Assembly: GCA_025345505.1 (NCBI GenBank)
Contig: JANVCC010000261.1
Location: 173,621-237,620 of the forward strand
Source of the DNA: Todiramphus chloris collaris
Taxonomy: Eukaryota; Chordata; Aves; Coraciiformes; Alcedinidae
Reading direction: 5' to 3'
DNA: 64,000 nt
Shown: positions 11,652-24,461 of the stretch, piece by piece
How positions within the stretch are numbered: the first letter of the stretch is position 1
How the letters are laid out: each line of letters begins with the position of its first letter
Notes under the pieces: model-generated
Seen by the model: the letters and a program-made list of their open reading frames with translations, nothing else
Databases searched by the model: none
Told to the model about the DNA's origin: nothing
Program-made: the position numbers and the translations under genes

Positions 11652-12200
11652 GTAAGTGGCAGCAGGTCTTTCAGCTCACTCTTGTGTAGTGCTAAAGGTA
11701 AGTCAAGATACTTGCTATGAAAACCTCCCCTGTTGGCAGCATCCAAACGTCCAGGTACAATCTCGTTACCCACTTCAGTCTAATATATGCCCAGAGGAAG
11801 GTGTGGTTTTTAGACTTGTTTTATTTTCTTGGCAAACATGATGCTTCAGAAATAGATCTGGTCAGGAGCATGAAGTTGTTGGTTTTGTTATTTGATCGTT
11901 AGCGTTATGAACGTAAAGCCCATACTGGAACACAAATGAATGTTCTGGCTGGTAAAAAGGGTCCACTGCTCCTGCACGACCTCTGCCCAGCTAGGCTTTC
12001 CTTCAGCCTACAGGGTTTGTAGATGTTCCCGAGAGTGGTGGCGTGGGACCTCCTGTAGGCTCGCAGAAGTTGTATTGCCAGCTGAGCCAGGGCGTGCGCT
12101 GTGTGCTCCTCTCAAAAAAAAAAAAGTCAAAGTTTGTGTTATGAATGCATTGTGATGTCAAAAATTATTACAGCGAGGTTGGTCTCTTTATTTCCTTTTT

Positions 12201-12234
12201 CCACTTTCTTTCCTCTCTCCACTTTCTTTCCTTG
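12201..12234 (+). repeat. Pyrimidine-rich 18-bp duplication
   Basis: The string CCACTTTCTTTCCTCTCT is followed directly by a second, slightly shorter copy. It is a simple pyrimidine-rich tandem duplication with no evidence of function. Confidence 0.6.
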
Positions 12235-13520
12235 TTTTGCTGTTCGTTGACTGAAGATGGCCTTCTGTGTGAAGAAGGCGGTGCCACGCACTCATCTCTG
12301 CTCAGGGGTCAGCAGCCTTTGAGGATCCTCTTTTCAAGGCTCTTATGTTCTCTTTCCCTCAGGGAAATGTTTCAGTCTCTGCAGCCAACAGCTTCGCCTG
12401 GGGCAGGTGGAGACTCAGTGGCCTCTGAGTTCCCACAGCACCAGCTCTGTCTTGAAGCAGCCAAAGGAGCTCATCATCCACACTACTAGCTGCCTTTTCA
12501 ACTGTAAACCACCAGGATGAAAGTTCACCTTTTTTCTTTAATCTCCCGGGACAGTGGCTACAACAGGAGTCACTTTCAACAATCCCACTTGGCAAACAGA
12601 TAGGAAAGGAAGGCTGAAAATACAGAATAACAATTCCTCCATCCCAAAAGGATCAGGGGGAGGCAGCATAAGGAAATGTGGCATTCAGGAGGTGGGGATC
12701 ACATTCGCATGACCTCCTCTACCCCCTGAACTACTCCACCGCTCCCTGCTGTTGAGCTTTATTTTGGATAGGTCAGCCAACCACAGAGCCAGCATCTGTG
12801 GCTTGGAAAGTCCTGCCATAAGGCTGCACACAGGGGTTTTTTCCTGCTCTTTTGTGTGGGTTTTTTTTTTGGGTTAGGCCCTGGAATTACAAAAAAACAA
12901 AACAAAACCAAACCAACCTTGAGAAATGGGAAGAGATGTTAACTGTTCATTTCTGTCACCTCCAGCTGAGTGAAAAATATTAGGATTCATTAACACTTAT
13001 AGCTTCCCTCTGTACTGCCCACTGCCCACTCCCTGGCCAGTGTGCTCGTGCAGGGAACTGTGAAAGGTTTCAGCGTCCTGGCCTGGGCACTGATAAAAAC
13101 TGAAGCATTTTTTTTTGCTTCAGGAGCTATGGTGTAAGAGTGGTCGTGTTAATATAATGTGACCAGAGCAGTCCCCCTATGCCCTGTTGGCATGAGACAT
13201 GGTAGAAGGACCATGACTCAAGTGCCTTTGACTCCATTGTTTGTAAGTGTGATGCCTTGTTTGGAGCAAAACTTGCTCCAAGGTGGAGATGGCCCAAGCA
13301 TGATTGTTTTGTAAAAATCATGGCTTGTGGTGCGTCACTGCTGGCAGCTGGGAACAAGTGTTGGTCAGCACTTGGCAGACAAAGCCTTGACCAAACTGCT
13401 TTCCTAGAGTTCATCTGAAGAGTTTATTATTAGCTGCCTTGTTGCTGAAGCCTGTAGTTTGATTCAAGGAAGGAAGTGATCTGGGGAGGGAGGGAGGCAT
13501 TCTCCAGCAGTTCTCGTTTT

Positions 13521-14110
13521 CACAGAATCATAGAATTGTTTAGGTTGGAAAAGACCTTTAAGATCATCCAGTCCAACCATTATCTCAGCACTGCCAAGTC
13601 CACCACTGAACGATATCCCTAAGCATCACATCTACATGTCTTTTAAATACCTCCAGGGATGGTGACTCCCAGCACTTCCCTGGGCAGCCTGTTCCAGGGC
13701 TTTGCAACCATTTTGGTGAAAAAAATTTTCATACGTGTCCAATCTAAACCTCCCTGGCACAACGTGGGGCTATTTCCTATTGTCCTATCACTCGTTATGT
13801 GCAAGAAGCAACCAACACTTACCTCACTACAATCTCCTTTCAAGTAGCTATAGGGAGAGATAAGGTCTCCCCTGAGCCTCCTTTGCTCCAGGCTGAACAA
13901 GCCCAGGTCCCTCAGCCGCTCCTCACCACACTTGTGCTCCAGACCCTTCCCCAGCTCCGTTGCCCTTCTCTGGCCACTCTCCAGCCCCTCAATGTCCTTC
14001 TTGTAGTAAAGGGCCCAAAACCAAACACAGTATTCAAGGTGCAGCCTCACCAGTGCCAACTACCGGGAGTGAACACCTCCCTGGTCCTGCTGGCCATACT
14101 CTTTCTGATA
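13521..14110 (-). mobile_element. CR1 LINE, 5'-truncated, antisense, ~590 bp
   Basis: It starts on the + strand with the reversed tail CACAGAATCATAGAAT. On the - strand an open stretch from about 14059 to 13643 encodes the C-terminal part of CR1 ORF2: [10 protein letters not shown], then [19 protein letters not shown], then a PWNRLPREV ending. Similarity continues past the open frame to about 14110. The reverse transcriptase catalytic part is absent. Its 3' region differs from the copies at 24131 and 41214, so it belongs to a different CR1 subfamily. Confidence 0.92.
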
Positions 14111-16803
14111 GAAAAGGAGCAGCTTTGGAAAAGAGGGCTGAATACACACTGTCCTGCACTGCTTACCCTTTTCCTGATCTTTCTGTCTCTCCTCCTCAGA
14201 TAAGCTCATTTCAGGGGATTTGTCGTGCTACTTTATTTTTCAGTCAGTGGAACATGAACTGGTCCTATTAAGCCAAACACACTAAGCCAAACACACTAAC
14301 ATATTGACTAACACCTAACACACATGCAGACTACTCTTAAGACGCTAGGAAAACACACACCAGCATTTTTTCTCTTCTGAGCATGAGACAAATTAGCTTC
14401 AGGGGGTCGGGGATGTTGATGAAAGTGTTCCTTCCAGCTGACTGATGCTGTTTACTTCTTCTCATTGGATGCTGCACATGTGCAGGGATGCTGCCAGCAG
14501 TGTAACGCTCAGCTGCAATGCCTCCAGATTGCTGCAGTGAGAAAGCACATGAGGGAGCGTGTTTCTTATCACCTTCATCATCAGTCACTGCTCAGGCTGC
14601 TTTGAAGTTATCTGCTCCAAATAACAAGCTATGCCTCTCTACTGGTTTTCCTCTACCAGACTGGCACCGCTGTTAACTCTTTCATCAATCAGTGTCATTG
14701 GTTTGCAACACCCCACGCACACCTCACTTGGGGAAAGAATGAATGAGGAGAGGGCAAAACTTGCATTTCAGTCTTACACACTTTTGGGTTGCTAAATCTC
14801 AGCTTTGAGAGCTCAGATGAGTTTCTAGATGGCAGGTAGCAGCATGAGATCTCCTTATGGCAGGGGTTTGACTCTCTCTCCTGTGAGATGTAAGCTCTAG
14901 GCAGAGCCACAGGCAAGAGAATTGAAGGGAACCCTTGGACTCCAAGATGGCAGATCTGATCTTCCTAGCTTATGGCATTCCAAGATAATAAATACAGATG
15001 TCATTGTAAACTTTGCTTCTTTGTGTTAATGTGTTAGAACTTAAAACCTGTACTGCATTGAACAGAGAATGTAGAAATTTCAATGTGAAGTTACTCATTG
15101 CATAGTTTGAAGCTAGACTATAACATGGAAAAACTGAAAGCACAGGGAATGGGCTTTGAACTGTTGTGAAGCTCATTTGTAAACTTGTAGAAAACAGGCT
15201 TCAAAGAGAGCTGAAAGCCCTGCTGATGAAGAGAAACCTCCCAAGGAATCAAAAGATAGGGCTGGTATACTATAGATAAGTAGAAGACTAAACAACTTGT
15301 GTAAGATAATTACTCTTTACCCTTGGCAAACACAGCCAGAAGTGGAGGCTGTAAGCCTGTCCTCCATTGTAGGACCCATTGTGGTCACCCTCATGCTTTA
15401 GATTGTGAGTGAGTCAGGACCACCCCCCCTTCACCTCCCTGCTCCCCTGCCACGGGGCTGAGCCGTTGGTAGGGGACAGTCCCTCGTGTCCTTGGCTTTC
15501 TCCAGTGCACACCAAGGCACTGGTCCTCCAGTCATCCCTGTACCCTGTAGGTCAACAGCTGACAGGGAAGGGATAAAAATTCCTTGAGGGCCACCTCAAG
15601 GTACTTTTCAGGTATCTTTCATCGGGTATGCAATAAGTGACTGAATCAGGATGTCCCTTCTGTGCAGTTATGACAGTCTAGCTCCTGAGCATCATTCTCG
15701 GGGTAAGAATTAAATCTAAGAATTTCTGCCTCAGAAACGGACTAATCATCGTGCCACTCAGTAATGAAATCTGCTGTACTAAAAAGGGGGGACAACACAC
15801 ACCCTGGTTTAAAAACATATTTGGAAAATATGATTCTCTTTCTCTGATGAGTGGCTTGGGAGCAGCTGAACTAGCGGAACTATTCAATACCTATTTCCTC
15901 ACTATATATTGTTTATATTATTTTACCCAGTGAGAAGCTATACATTATTTCTCCACCTTTGATAGGATACAAGTGGGGGGATTTAGGAGTGTTACAATTG
16001 ACAAAAGCCTTACGAGAGGTTTACAGTGCAAAATGAAAACTTTGAGATCGAAAAGTTTTTCAGAAAAGACTTAAAAAAATACAAACTTTTTCTGCCTACA
16101 AATAACAGTTCAAACATGATCACATTAAGCAAAACTCATGGCTTGGAATGTTGCGATAGTTCAGGAATAGCATTTATTCATTAACACTGCATTTTAGTCC
16201 TTATCTCTGGATAAATCCAGGCCATTGTTCATAGCTATAGCATGCACACAGAAAACATCTGGCATCCGGCTGGTTGTGTGCTATATCCACACAAATGTTA
16301 AACCTCTAACAAAACAAAAAGATAAATTCCGAGCTTTAGGAATTTGTCAACTTTTCTTTACTATTTGTAAATTGCCAGCGAGGGATTTCAGGTGCCTTAA
16401 GCCACATTCTTCCCTGGGCATTCTTTCACGTGTATGCCTGCAGCGTGTAATCATATGGCTTAATAAAAAGTAACGAGGTCACCGATACTCACAAAGCCAG
16501 AGGGATATCAAGCATGTTGTTTCCAGTTGACTGATCTGGCCGTATTTATCAGATGCGGACTTTGCCTGCATGCATCCTGGGGTAATTAAGTTCTCACTGA
16601 ATGGTGCTGCCTGTGTGGCTGTTCATTTTAGGCTGAGAAATTTCATTTGGAGAGGCCCTTTTAATTGACATGGCCAGTAATGTGGAAGGGGTGACACCTG
16701 AGTGCTGTAGAGCCCAGTGCCCTCAGTGGGTCCTGGGTTTGTGCTGGGGCATCAGAGGCTGTGTGCGGAGGGACTGCCTGTGTAAGGGTTTCTTTGTCCT
16801 CCT

Positions 16804-16880
16804 CCCTTTCCTTTTCCCTTTTCCCTTTCCCTTTCCCTTTCCCTTTCCCTTTCCCTTTCCCTTTCCCTTTCCCTTTCCCT
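16804..16880 (+). repeat. (CCCTTT)n hexanucleotide tract
   Basis: About 77 bases of CCCTTT repeats are nearly pure in the right two-thirds, with a few CCTTTTCC variants at the left. The + strand is pure pyrimidine and the - strand is (AAAGGG)n, giving evenly spaced G triplets on the strand that serves as template for COLEC12. Open frames through it encode only KGKG- or FPFP-type peptides and are not genes. Confidence 0.95.
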
Positions 16881-17990
16881 GATAAATCCATCAGCCTCAG
16901 GCAGTAACAGTGAGATCCAAAAAGTTATCAAGTCCTTTGTTACTACCCAGGAGCTGTAAGAGCCATTTGGGTCTGTGGGTTTGGAGCTGTCCTGATGCAC
17001 CTGGCCAAAGGCACTTCCCCTCATCCAACCCCAGAGACTCCTCGTGGCAGTGCTGTGGGGACTCAAGTCCTCTTATGTAGGCAAGCTATTTTATTTTTGT
17101 TGCAGGTTTTTCCTATGTAGTATAATTAAAATTCTTGACATGCTTCTTCATATTTGGCATTTGCATGCTTGGAGTATTAACAGGTCTGACCAATTTCTGT
17201 CTTTTACAGAGGTGTGTTAAAAGGCTGTGTGGTCACCATTATGCATGAATTTTGCTCTCTATTTTTCATTAGAGCTATAAAATAGATGTGTGGGCTGAAC
17301 AGCTCATTGTATTTATGAATGGAATGAAAAACACTGGCTACGCTGTAAGCAACACCTGGGATTTGGCACTTACTTCCCTGTGAACTAGCTGGACAAGTAA
17401 TGATGTTTGGTAACCTCACCTTGCTGCCAAAACACTTGGCCTGCATTATGGGCTGTCTAACTTCATAACAAAATTACCTGTGAAATTAATGTCTTGGAAG
17501 GAAACAAAGTATTGTATTTTCAGCACTTGGTGCCCTTATTCTTCCCATGCAAGGGAGTAACACAGGAAACTTTGGGAAAAATGAACATTTCAGATAATAA
17601 GCCATCACAAGGAGGAAGAAAAAATAGTTGGAAATACCCGTTAGTGGACTCTCTCAGTGCTGCTGTGGGATCGTGTCACACACCAGCATTACTCCTGAAC
17701 TCCTCTTAAGTTTTATTTGAAGTACAATGGCAAGTTGCTACTATACTCTGGTGTGCTCTTAACTATAAGGTTGCAAGTGCTCCAATGTGTCAATCTTTGG
17801 CTTTTCTGTGCCTACTTCAGAGTCACTTCCCCATCAGAAATCTGCTGTGCTGTGCTGAGCTTGCTGCCAGTGGCACAGGCACACTGCTGTCTCATGAGAA
17901 AGAGGGTGCTCTTTTCCCCCAAGGATGCATTGTTAGATATATTTAACAACATGAGCCAGTAAAACACATACCCGTTGGGTGCATTGGTAT

Positions 17991-18560
17991 CATAGAATCA
18001 TAGAATGTATTGGGTTGGAAGGGACCTCTAAAGGTCACCTAGTCCAATCCCCCTGCAATAAGCAGGGACATCTCCAACTAGGTTGGGCTGCTTAGAGCCT
18101 CATCAAACCTGTCCTTGAATATCTCCAGGGATGGGGCCTCCACCACCTCTCTGGGCAGCCTATTCCAGTGAGCTATCACCCTCACATTAAAGAACTTTTT
18201 CCTAATGTTTAACCTAAATATCCACTTTTCTACCTTAAAGCCATTACCCCTTGTGCTGTCCCTGCAAACCCTTGTGAATAGACCCTCCTCTGCTTTCTTA
18301 TAGGGCCCTTTCAGGTACTGGAAGGTCACTATAAGGTCCCCCCAGAGACCCCTCTTCTCCAGGCTGAACCACCCCAACTCTCTCAGCCTGTCTTCATAGG
18401 AGAGGTGCTCCAGCCCTCTGATCATTTTTGTGACCGAGCTCTGGACATGCTCCAACAGCTCCATGTCCTTCTTGTGTTGGGAGCTCCAGAGCTGGACACA
18501 GTACTCCAGGTGAGGTCCCACCAGGGCAGAGTAGAGGGGCAGGATCACCTCTCTGGATCT
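17991..18560 (-). mobile_element. CR1 LINE, 5'-truncated, antisense, well preserved
   Basis: It begins with two clean CATAGAAT tail units, then TTGGGTTGGAAGGGACC. The - strand carries an uninterrupted frame (18572-18078, 164 codons) for the CR1 ORF2 C-terminal region: SREVILPLYSALVGPHLEYC, LEHLSYEDRLRELGWFSLEK, and [22 protein letters not shown]. The frame is intact to the normal C-terminus, which suggests a fairly recent insertion. The copy stops at about 18560, upstream of which the reverse transcriptase core is missing. It cannot be active. Confidence 0.93.
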
Positions 18561-21500
18561 CAATAACATCAAGCTGCCCTGCCTCAGTGTGTCTGCTGCC
18601 TGGTTTCCGATGCTCCTGGGGCAGCCATTGCAAGGAAGGTGTGAAACCTCACCAACTTGGCCCGGACCTGAACCTCAACCTGAGCCTGAACTAGACCCAG
18701 ACCCAGCAGCCTTTGCTGTCCCCCACCATCACACTGAGTAGCTCTGAGCCCAGCCAGTGTCCTGGGGCAGGTGATGCCACGAACGTGGGACATCACGTTG
18801 TTCTACCTTAGCAAATTTCTTTATGATTTTCAGACAGGAGATTTTATGTCTGAAGATTGACTTGCATATGAAGTCTGAATATAGGACTACGGGTGGGAGT
18901 CGTTTCACCTACTTCTAGGGAGCCTAGAGATCAACCTCTTCAAAGACACTCGTCCTTAAATTGCTAGTAGCAAAGTGAGGCTAATGCTGCACAAAGGGAC
19001 TTCTATGCTGAGCAAGAGCATCACGTTCCTTTTGAGTTACTACGTAGAGACCTTTGAGTCCAGATCCCTATATTATGACCTATATAAATGCTGGGGGAAG
19101 CAAATAAATGGCTAAAGAAGCCTGTGAGAGAGAACAGTAATGGAGGCAGTACAAATAAAGAATCTATAGGTATTTTAGGCTGGTTTTGCCTGTTGCAGAC
19201 ACTAACAAGGAACAGCACATTGCTCTGCTAAGACAGAACCAATATAAACTCCGCTGTGCTGAGGTACAGCAGATTAGCCAAAGGAAAGTTGGAATAGAAC
19301 TGTATCCAGTCTCGATTAACCTCCTGCATATGGGTAAACCGAAGTGAAGCAGCCAAGAAATTTCCATTTGTCCCATGTCAGCCTGGGTTAAGTGAGTGGG
19401 CTGAAAGTCTGGAAAGCAGAGAGGGGTCGGGAGGGAGGCATGAGCGGGAAGGAGCCTTGCTCCGTGCCGAGACAGAATGGACAAGCGTTGCGCAATGGGT
19501 GCCTGGAGAGGTTTGTGTTGTGCAGATACTCTTCAGCTTGGTCAGGAATGCATCTGGAAAATCCACCCAATCAGAGAGAGAGATCGATGCCTTGAATAAA
19601 TAAAACATGAGTGTGTTTTCTTGTGGTTCAGCTTGTGACTCACTGGAGGCAGCTGGAAGTTTTGTAGGAGGTTGAGCGCAAAACACAGGGATCCACTTCT
19701 CTTCAGACCAGCTAAGGCTTGTAGGGAGATTTTGTGTTAAAAGTCTTTTGCAGGAATTCAGGCCTAGTGGAACAGGAGTTTGCAGCATCTCTTCTGACAG
19801 CCATTCCACAATGCTGCAAAGATGTAGGGTGGATCTCTTTTCTTTTAAGGATGTCTGGGCACTAGGGGCTGCTTAACAGGGTTTCACTGTGTATCTTTCA
19901 AAACCTGACATTTTAAATGTTTAGAAAATTATTTGCTTTGCCTAATGTGTAACTATGTGCTCATTACCAAGGTCTTAAAATTCTACCGAGTTTTATATTT
20001 TGAATTAGCCCAGGAATGGGTGTGGATGCTTTTACTTGCCAGGCTTGTTGAAGTCAATATACCCTACATTTGGTAGTGATCAATGGCAGAAAAAATACTT
20101 GCCTTTTATATTTTGTTGAGAGGTTAAGGTATGATTTCAGAGCATCTATGTATGTAGTGACAACTGGATAGATATCTGCTTTATCACATAGTTCAGGACA
20201 GTCTGGTTACAAAAAATAATACGTAGAGTCAAGGGGTATCTTTCTTCCTTCATCCTTTCTCCCTAGAAGTTAATTGCTTCAGGTGGAAGTACCCTACATA
20301 GTTCATGATTTCATTCTAAATCTGACCTATAAGATTCAAGACTGGGAGAGCTCTTGTCCTTGATCAACTGTCAAACAGTCTGAAGCTAGAATAATCCAAA
20401 CACCGTCAGGGTTTTGACATAGCATCTTGCACAGCTAAATTCTCTTGTCCCCAGAAGTTACTGTATGTCACTGATTGTGTGTGCAGATGTCTATATTTTC
20501 ACCTATGTGCTCCGTTTCATTATGAGTACATCCAAGCTGGATTTGGGTTGGTGTGTTGAACTAGCTAACACCACAACTTCAAATAAGCAAAAAAATAGAC
20601 CTGTGGACTAGATTGCATGTAGGTTCCATCTGGAAATTTGTGCTCCAAATGTGTATTGTTCCCCAGGCGTGGAAAGCCAAAAATCTGAGAGGTGATTCTT
20701 GTCCTTACCCTATTCCAAGTCCCCAGACACAAGTCCTCTTGTTACCTCAAACAGGCCAACTAATCATTGCTCCGTAATTTACTTGTCTTCTTCAGAAATC
20801 AGGTTTTTGCTAGATTGTCAATACTGTATGTTTAACCTCTTTTCCAGATTTATAAAAACAACCCTGTGCATAGCACAGTGTTACACAAAATTTCTTAAGT
20901 GTCCTGCAGAAAGCGGCAGAAGCAAGAACTGGAGAATACAGAGTGTAGCTCAGTTTTAGGAGGAAGCAAACAAACCAACATCTGTCTCTTCTGTTCATTG
21001 CAGAGGAGCTGAAAAACCTCTCCAAAATATTGAAAACTGTAAAACTGGTGCCTTTTTACATAGTTGGTTAAGGTTATCTAAAATGAGGAGAAAACTTGGA
21101 GGTGCCAAAGTAATGAGTTTGGTGTGTGTGAAGGTCTGAATCAGCTGAAATACCGCAGGAGGATAGACATGTCTTCTTTGTCTCTCTCTTGGGTCATCAA
21201 ACAGAACTGAAATGAAGATCGTTTTTCAGAGACTTATAATACAGCTCCTCTTTGCTCCATCCCTGCTAGTCCTGGATCAGACACATCCTTTCTGCAGGCT
21301 CCTAAACAAAGCATGAAGTGACATCCCTGGAAGGTCCCTCTGCTTTGTGTTGTGTTCACAGTTGAAGTTCATCGAGGTGCAGAAAACAACATGTTCTTGG
21401 AGATGCTGGTCTGTGGTGCCGTAAGGGAGCCCAATGTTCTTTTTTCTCTATTCAAGAGATAGCAGGAGCAAAGCAGAGGTTGGCTCCCCTCCTTTTAATG

Positions 21501-22553
21501 TGTAGCTGGAAGCCTGCCCCATACTCCCCCCATTCCCTCTGCCTGTATGGTAAAAACCAAGTCTCAGCCTCAGGCTCAGTCCTGAGCCCACCGAGAGGAT
21601 GCAGCAAGGGAATTTGGTAGCTGCAGGAAATGCCTGCCATTGTTGGAGGGCACCCTGTAAACCCCATAAACTCCACAGCTCGCCTCTTGCTTCAGCAAAC
21701 CTTGACTCTGGGACAGGTCCAGATGAAGGGACTACGCAGGTTTTAACCCCTTTGTCCAGCACATCATCATCACACATGCTGACACGCAGGACAGGGGGCT
21801 GTGAGCTGGGGACCGCTTTTGCAGTAGTAGCCACACCAGCTCCTCTGCTGCAGCTCTGCATCCTGGCTCCTGAGAAACTTGTATTCTTGGCAGGCTGGTT
21901 TGGTGGAGCTGGTTTTATTCTCAGTCGTCTGTGCAAGAGGTCACTCTGAGTAGTTCTGTGCTATAATAAAGAGACATGGAACTGTGTTCTCCACAAGCCC
22001 TTTTTATTGCACTTGGTTTGAACAGCAGTTGAGCCTCTAATCATGTCTTCAGTGGAAAGAGACACCTTTTGAAAGCCTTTCATTTGCTGCAGAGAATTAA
22101 TTTTCACATGCATGAAACCAGGAAAAAACCCACAAATAACAAAAAGAGCTACCAAGAATCTGTATATGTCCAGTGAGTGTTCAAGGTGGCCTAGAAGAGG
22201 TTAAGCGGAAGTGTCTTTGTAAAAGGAAGCAGAAGAGCTGACTGAAATAAAAAATCATCTTATGTCAAAGCAATACTTACGTCACTGCAGTCCTCTTCAT
22301 TTTGCGTTCGTTGATTGTGCTGATGTGGCACTATAATGATTTTATTTTATTTTTCTCCCTTCTGGGAGGTTTTTAAAGCAGTGTTTTAGAAAGAAAAATA
22401 AATAATGTCTAATATCTTTTCTTTTGCTCTTCTTGGAGGACTCGTGTTGAGTTAAAAGAAAATACTCAGTGAAGCTGTGAATAGGAGACATATCCAGGGT
22501 GGGTGTGTTTTGAGGTTTGTGTGGGATTTTTATAATAGTCCACTCATATGTCT

Positions 22554-22597
22554 CTTTTTTATTTTTTTAATGTATATATATATATTTTTTTTTTATA
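22554..22597. repeat. T-rich and (TA)n low-complexity tract
   Basis: T runs flank a short alternating TATATATATATA stretch. It is a simple AT-rich sequence with no recognised role. Confidence 0.7.
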
Positions 22598-23289
22598 TGC
22601 TTTTAATACAGTGAAAAGTGAGTTAACAGACTCCTCCTTATTCCACAAGTTAAGGGAGCTTTGCAGGATGATGTGTTATAGGACTATCAGAACCTTTACA
22701 GATGTGTCCTTCAGACAGTCTGCTGGAAGGAAGCTGTGATCCTGTCCCAGTTGTGCAGCCCTCACTTGGGTAAATTCCCAGGAAGAATTTTTTGGCAGGC
22801 ACTTTTCTCTCCTTTTGCTCTTGGACCAGTATATGAAGTGGATTCATAACCTCTAAGTGACTGTGTTTCACCTTTTGAGATTGCTATTTCCAGAATGTCA
22901 GAGGTCCCTGCAGGGACCAAGGATAGTGCTGTGCTCATTATCATCTCGTGAGAATGTCCTCTCTTCCCCAAACACCTTCAGTTTGGAGATCATGTGTCTT
23001 GCTGCCATTCTCTCCCATGCTGCGCCACATGCTTCACATCTCAGCTGGGAGTTGTTCCTAAAGCATTCTGCCACAAAGTGAAAACCCGACACCTAAAAGC
23101 AAATCAGTACTTAGAGGAGTCAGTGATGTGTTCACACACCTTCCTCTGAGCTATTTTAAACAACATACTCTGTCCAGCAGAGCCCATCTGTGTTATGAAG
23201 GACATCCCCTCTCTGATGGATACGTTGCGTTGACTTAGCTGCAGAAGCTAAGCAGTCAAGGGCACAACTGGTTTTTTGGTGCAGGAGTT

Positions 23290-24060
23290 AATAAAAGCTG
23301 CATGAGGTCGGCTGGGGTTCTCCTCCAGACCTGTGTTGGCACTGCAGTGCTGAGAGCAGCGACAGATGGGAGAGCCAGGCCGCAGGGCCACGGAGTCTGG
23401 GCAGCTGTGGGAGGCCTGGGACCTGGTGGCAGCGTGGAAAACCACGAAGAGCTGGCAGGGCACAGCGGGGAGAGGGTCCCAAAGCTCGGCCGTCACGAAA
23501 GTTGGTTACTATTATTTGGATGCTGTTCAGCAGGGTTCATATTTCTGAGTCCATTCATAGAAAACAACGTAAAAGCCTTCGGAGTGCTCTGTCTGGCCTC
23601 CGCTGGGGCCTCCCTGCGCCGCTGTGAGCTGCCTTTGGCCCGTGTACCGGGCTCGGCTTGTCCGAGTGGAACTGCCACACGCGTGTGTTTCAGGACAGGG
23701 TTAAAACCCTCTGCGGGGTCCCCAGGAGAGCTAAACCCAGGGAGTGCTGATCTGTTTCCTGCCTTTGTTGTGATTTCTGCCCTGTAACCCAATCTCGCCT
23801 GTGAACCAGCCTGACCCCGGCACAGCTCTGTCAGCGGGGCAGGGACCTCCACTGCTGCCACCCACGTCAGCGGGGCAGGGACCTCCACTGCTGCCACCCC
23901 TGTCAGCGGGGCAGGGACCTCCACTGCTGCCACCCGTGTCAGCACGGACGGCCTCCAAAATCCTGACAGACAGTTGAGTAACTTGCAGGTCAAGCCATGC
24001 CGAGTCCGCCCCAGAATTGGTGGGCGCTCGCTGCCTTTGCCCGCGTGCTTAGGAAAGCAG
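23290..24060. other. GC- and CpG-enriched pocket in intron 2
   Basis: This stretch is clearly richer in G+C and CpG than its AT-rich surroundings and contains a 36-bp triple repeat. Open frames exist on both strands: + 23302-23787 (161 codons) and - 23993-23493 (166 codons). Neither shows a domain I recognise. Both are probably by-products of GC-rich composition, where stop codons are rarer. A regulatory element such as an enhancer or intronic promoter is possible but unproven. Confidence 0.5.
23831..23947 (-). repeat. 36-bp tandem repeat, three full copies
   Basis: Units start at 23831, 23867 and 23903, and a partial fourth begins at 23939. The unit is TCAGCGGGGCAGGGACCTCC plus 16 more bases; copies differ mainly in the last three bases. 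Because 36 is a multiple of three, the - strand reading frame stays open and would give a repeated 12-residue peptide (GVAAVEVPAPLT). That alone is not evidence of coding. Confidence 0.95.
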
Positions 24061-24130
24061 AGCAGAGAGGGGGAGAGCAGATGGTGAAGTGGGTCCTTAC
24101 GGCTCAGCTGAGTCGTGTGTCTGTCTATAA

Positions 24131-24461
24131 ATCATAGAATCACAGCATGGTAGGGGCTGGAAGGGACCTCTGGAGACCATCGAGTCCAGCCCCCTGCCCC
24201 AGCAGGGTCACCCAGGGCAGCCCACACAGGAACAGATCCAGGGGGGTTGGAAAGGCTCCAGAGAAGGAGACTCCACAGCCTCTCTGGGCAGCCTGGGCCA
24301 GGCTCTGGCACTCTCACAGGGAAGAAGTTTCTCCTCATGTTGAGGTGGAACCTCCTGTGCTCTGGCTCATACCCATTATTCCTTGTCCTGTCACAGGGCA
24401 CCACTGAAAAGAGCCTGGCCCCTTCCCTTTGACACCCACCCCTCAGATATTTATAGACACG
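24131..24461 (-). mobile_element. CR1 LINE 3' fragment, antisense
   Basis: It starts with ATCATAGAATCACAG and continues through GGAAGGGACCTCTGGAGA. It contains the block GAGACTCCACAGCCTCTCTG and the phrase GGCACCACTGAAAAG, which mark the same CR1 subfamily as the copies at 25962, 34710 and 41214. The coding frame is broken. Recognisable similarity ends near ATTTATAGAC at 24461. Confidence 0.9.

Noticed and set aside
16661..17066. Open frames with KGKGKG, RERERE and FPFPFP runs
   Set aside because: They are translations of the (CCCTTT)n tract, not proteins.
19378..19809. 143-codon - strand frame
   Set aside because: No recognisable family, and several alternative frames overlap it; probably chance.
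21448..21949. Overlapping frames on both strands (162 and 116 codons)
   Set aside because: No recognised domain; moderate GC content explains the open frames.
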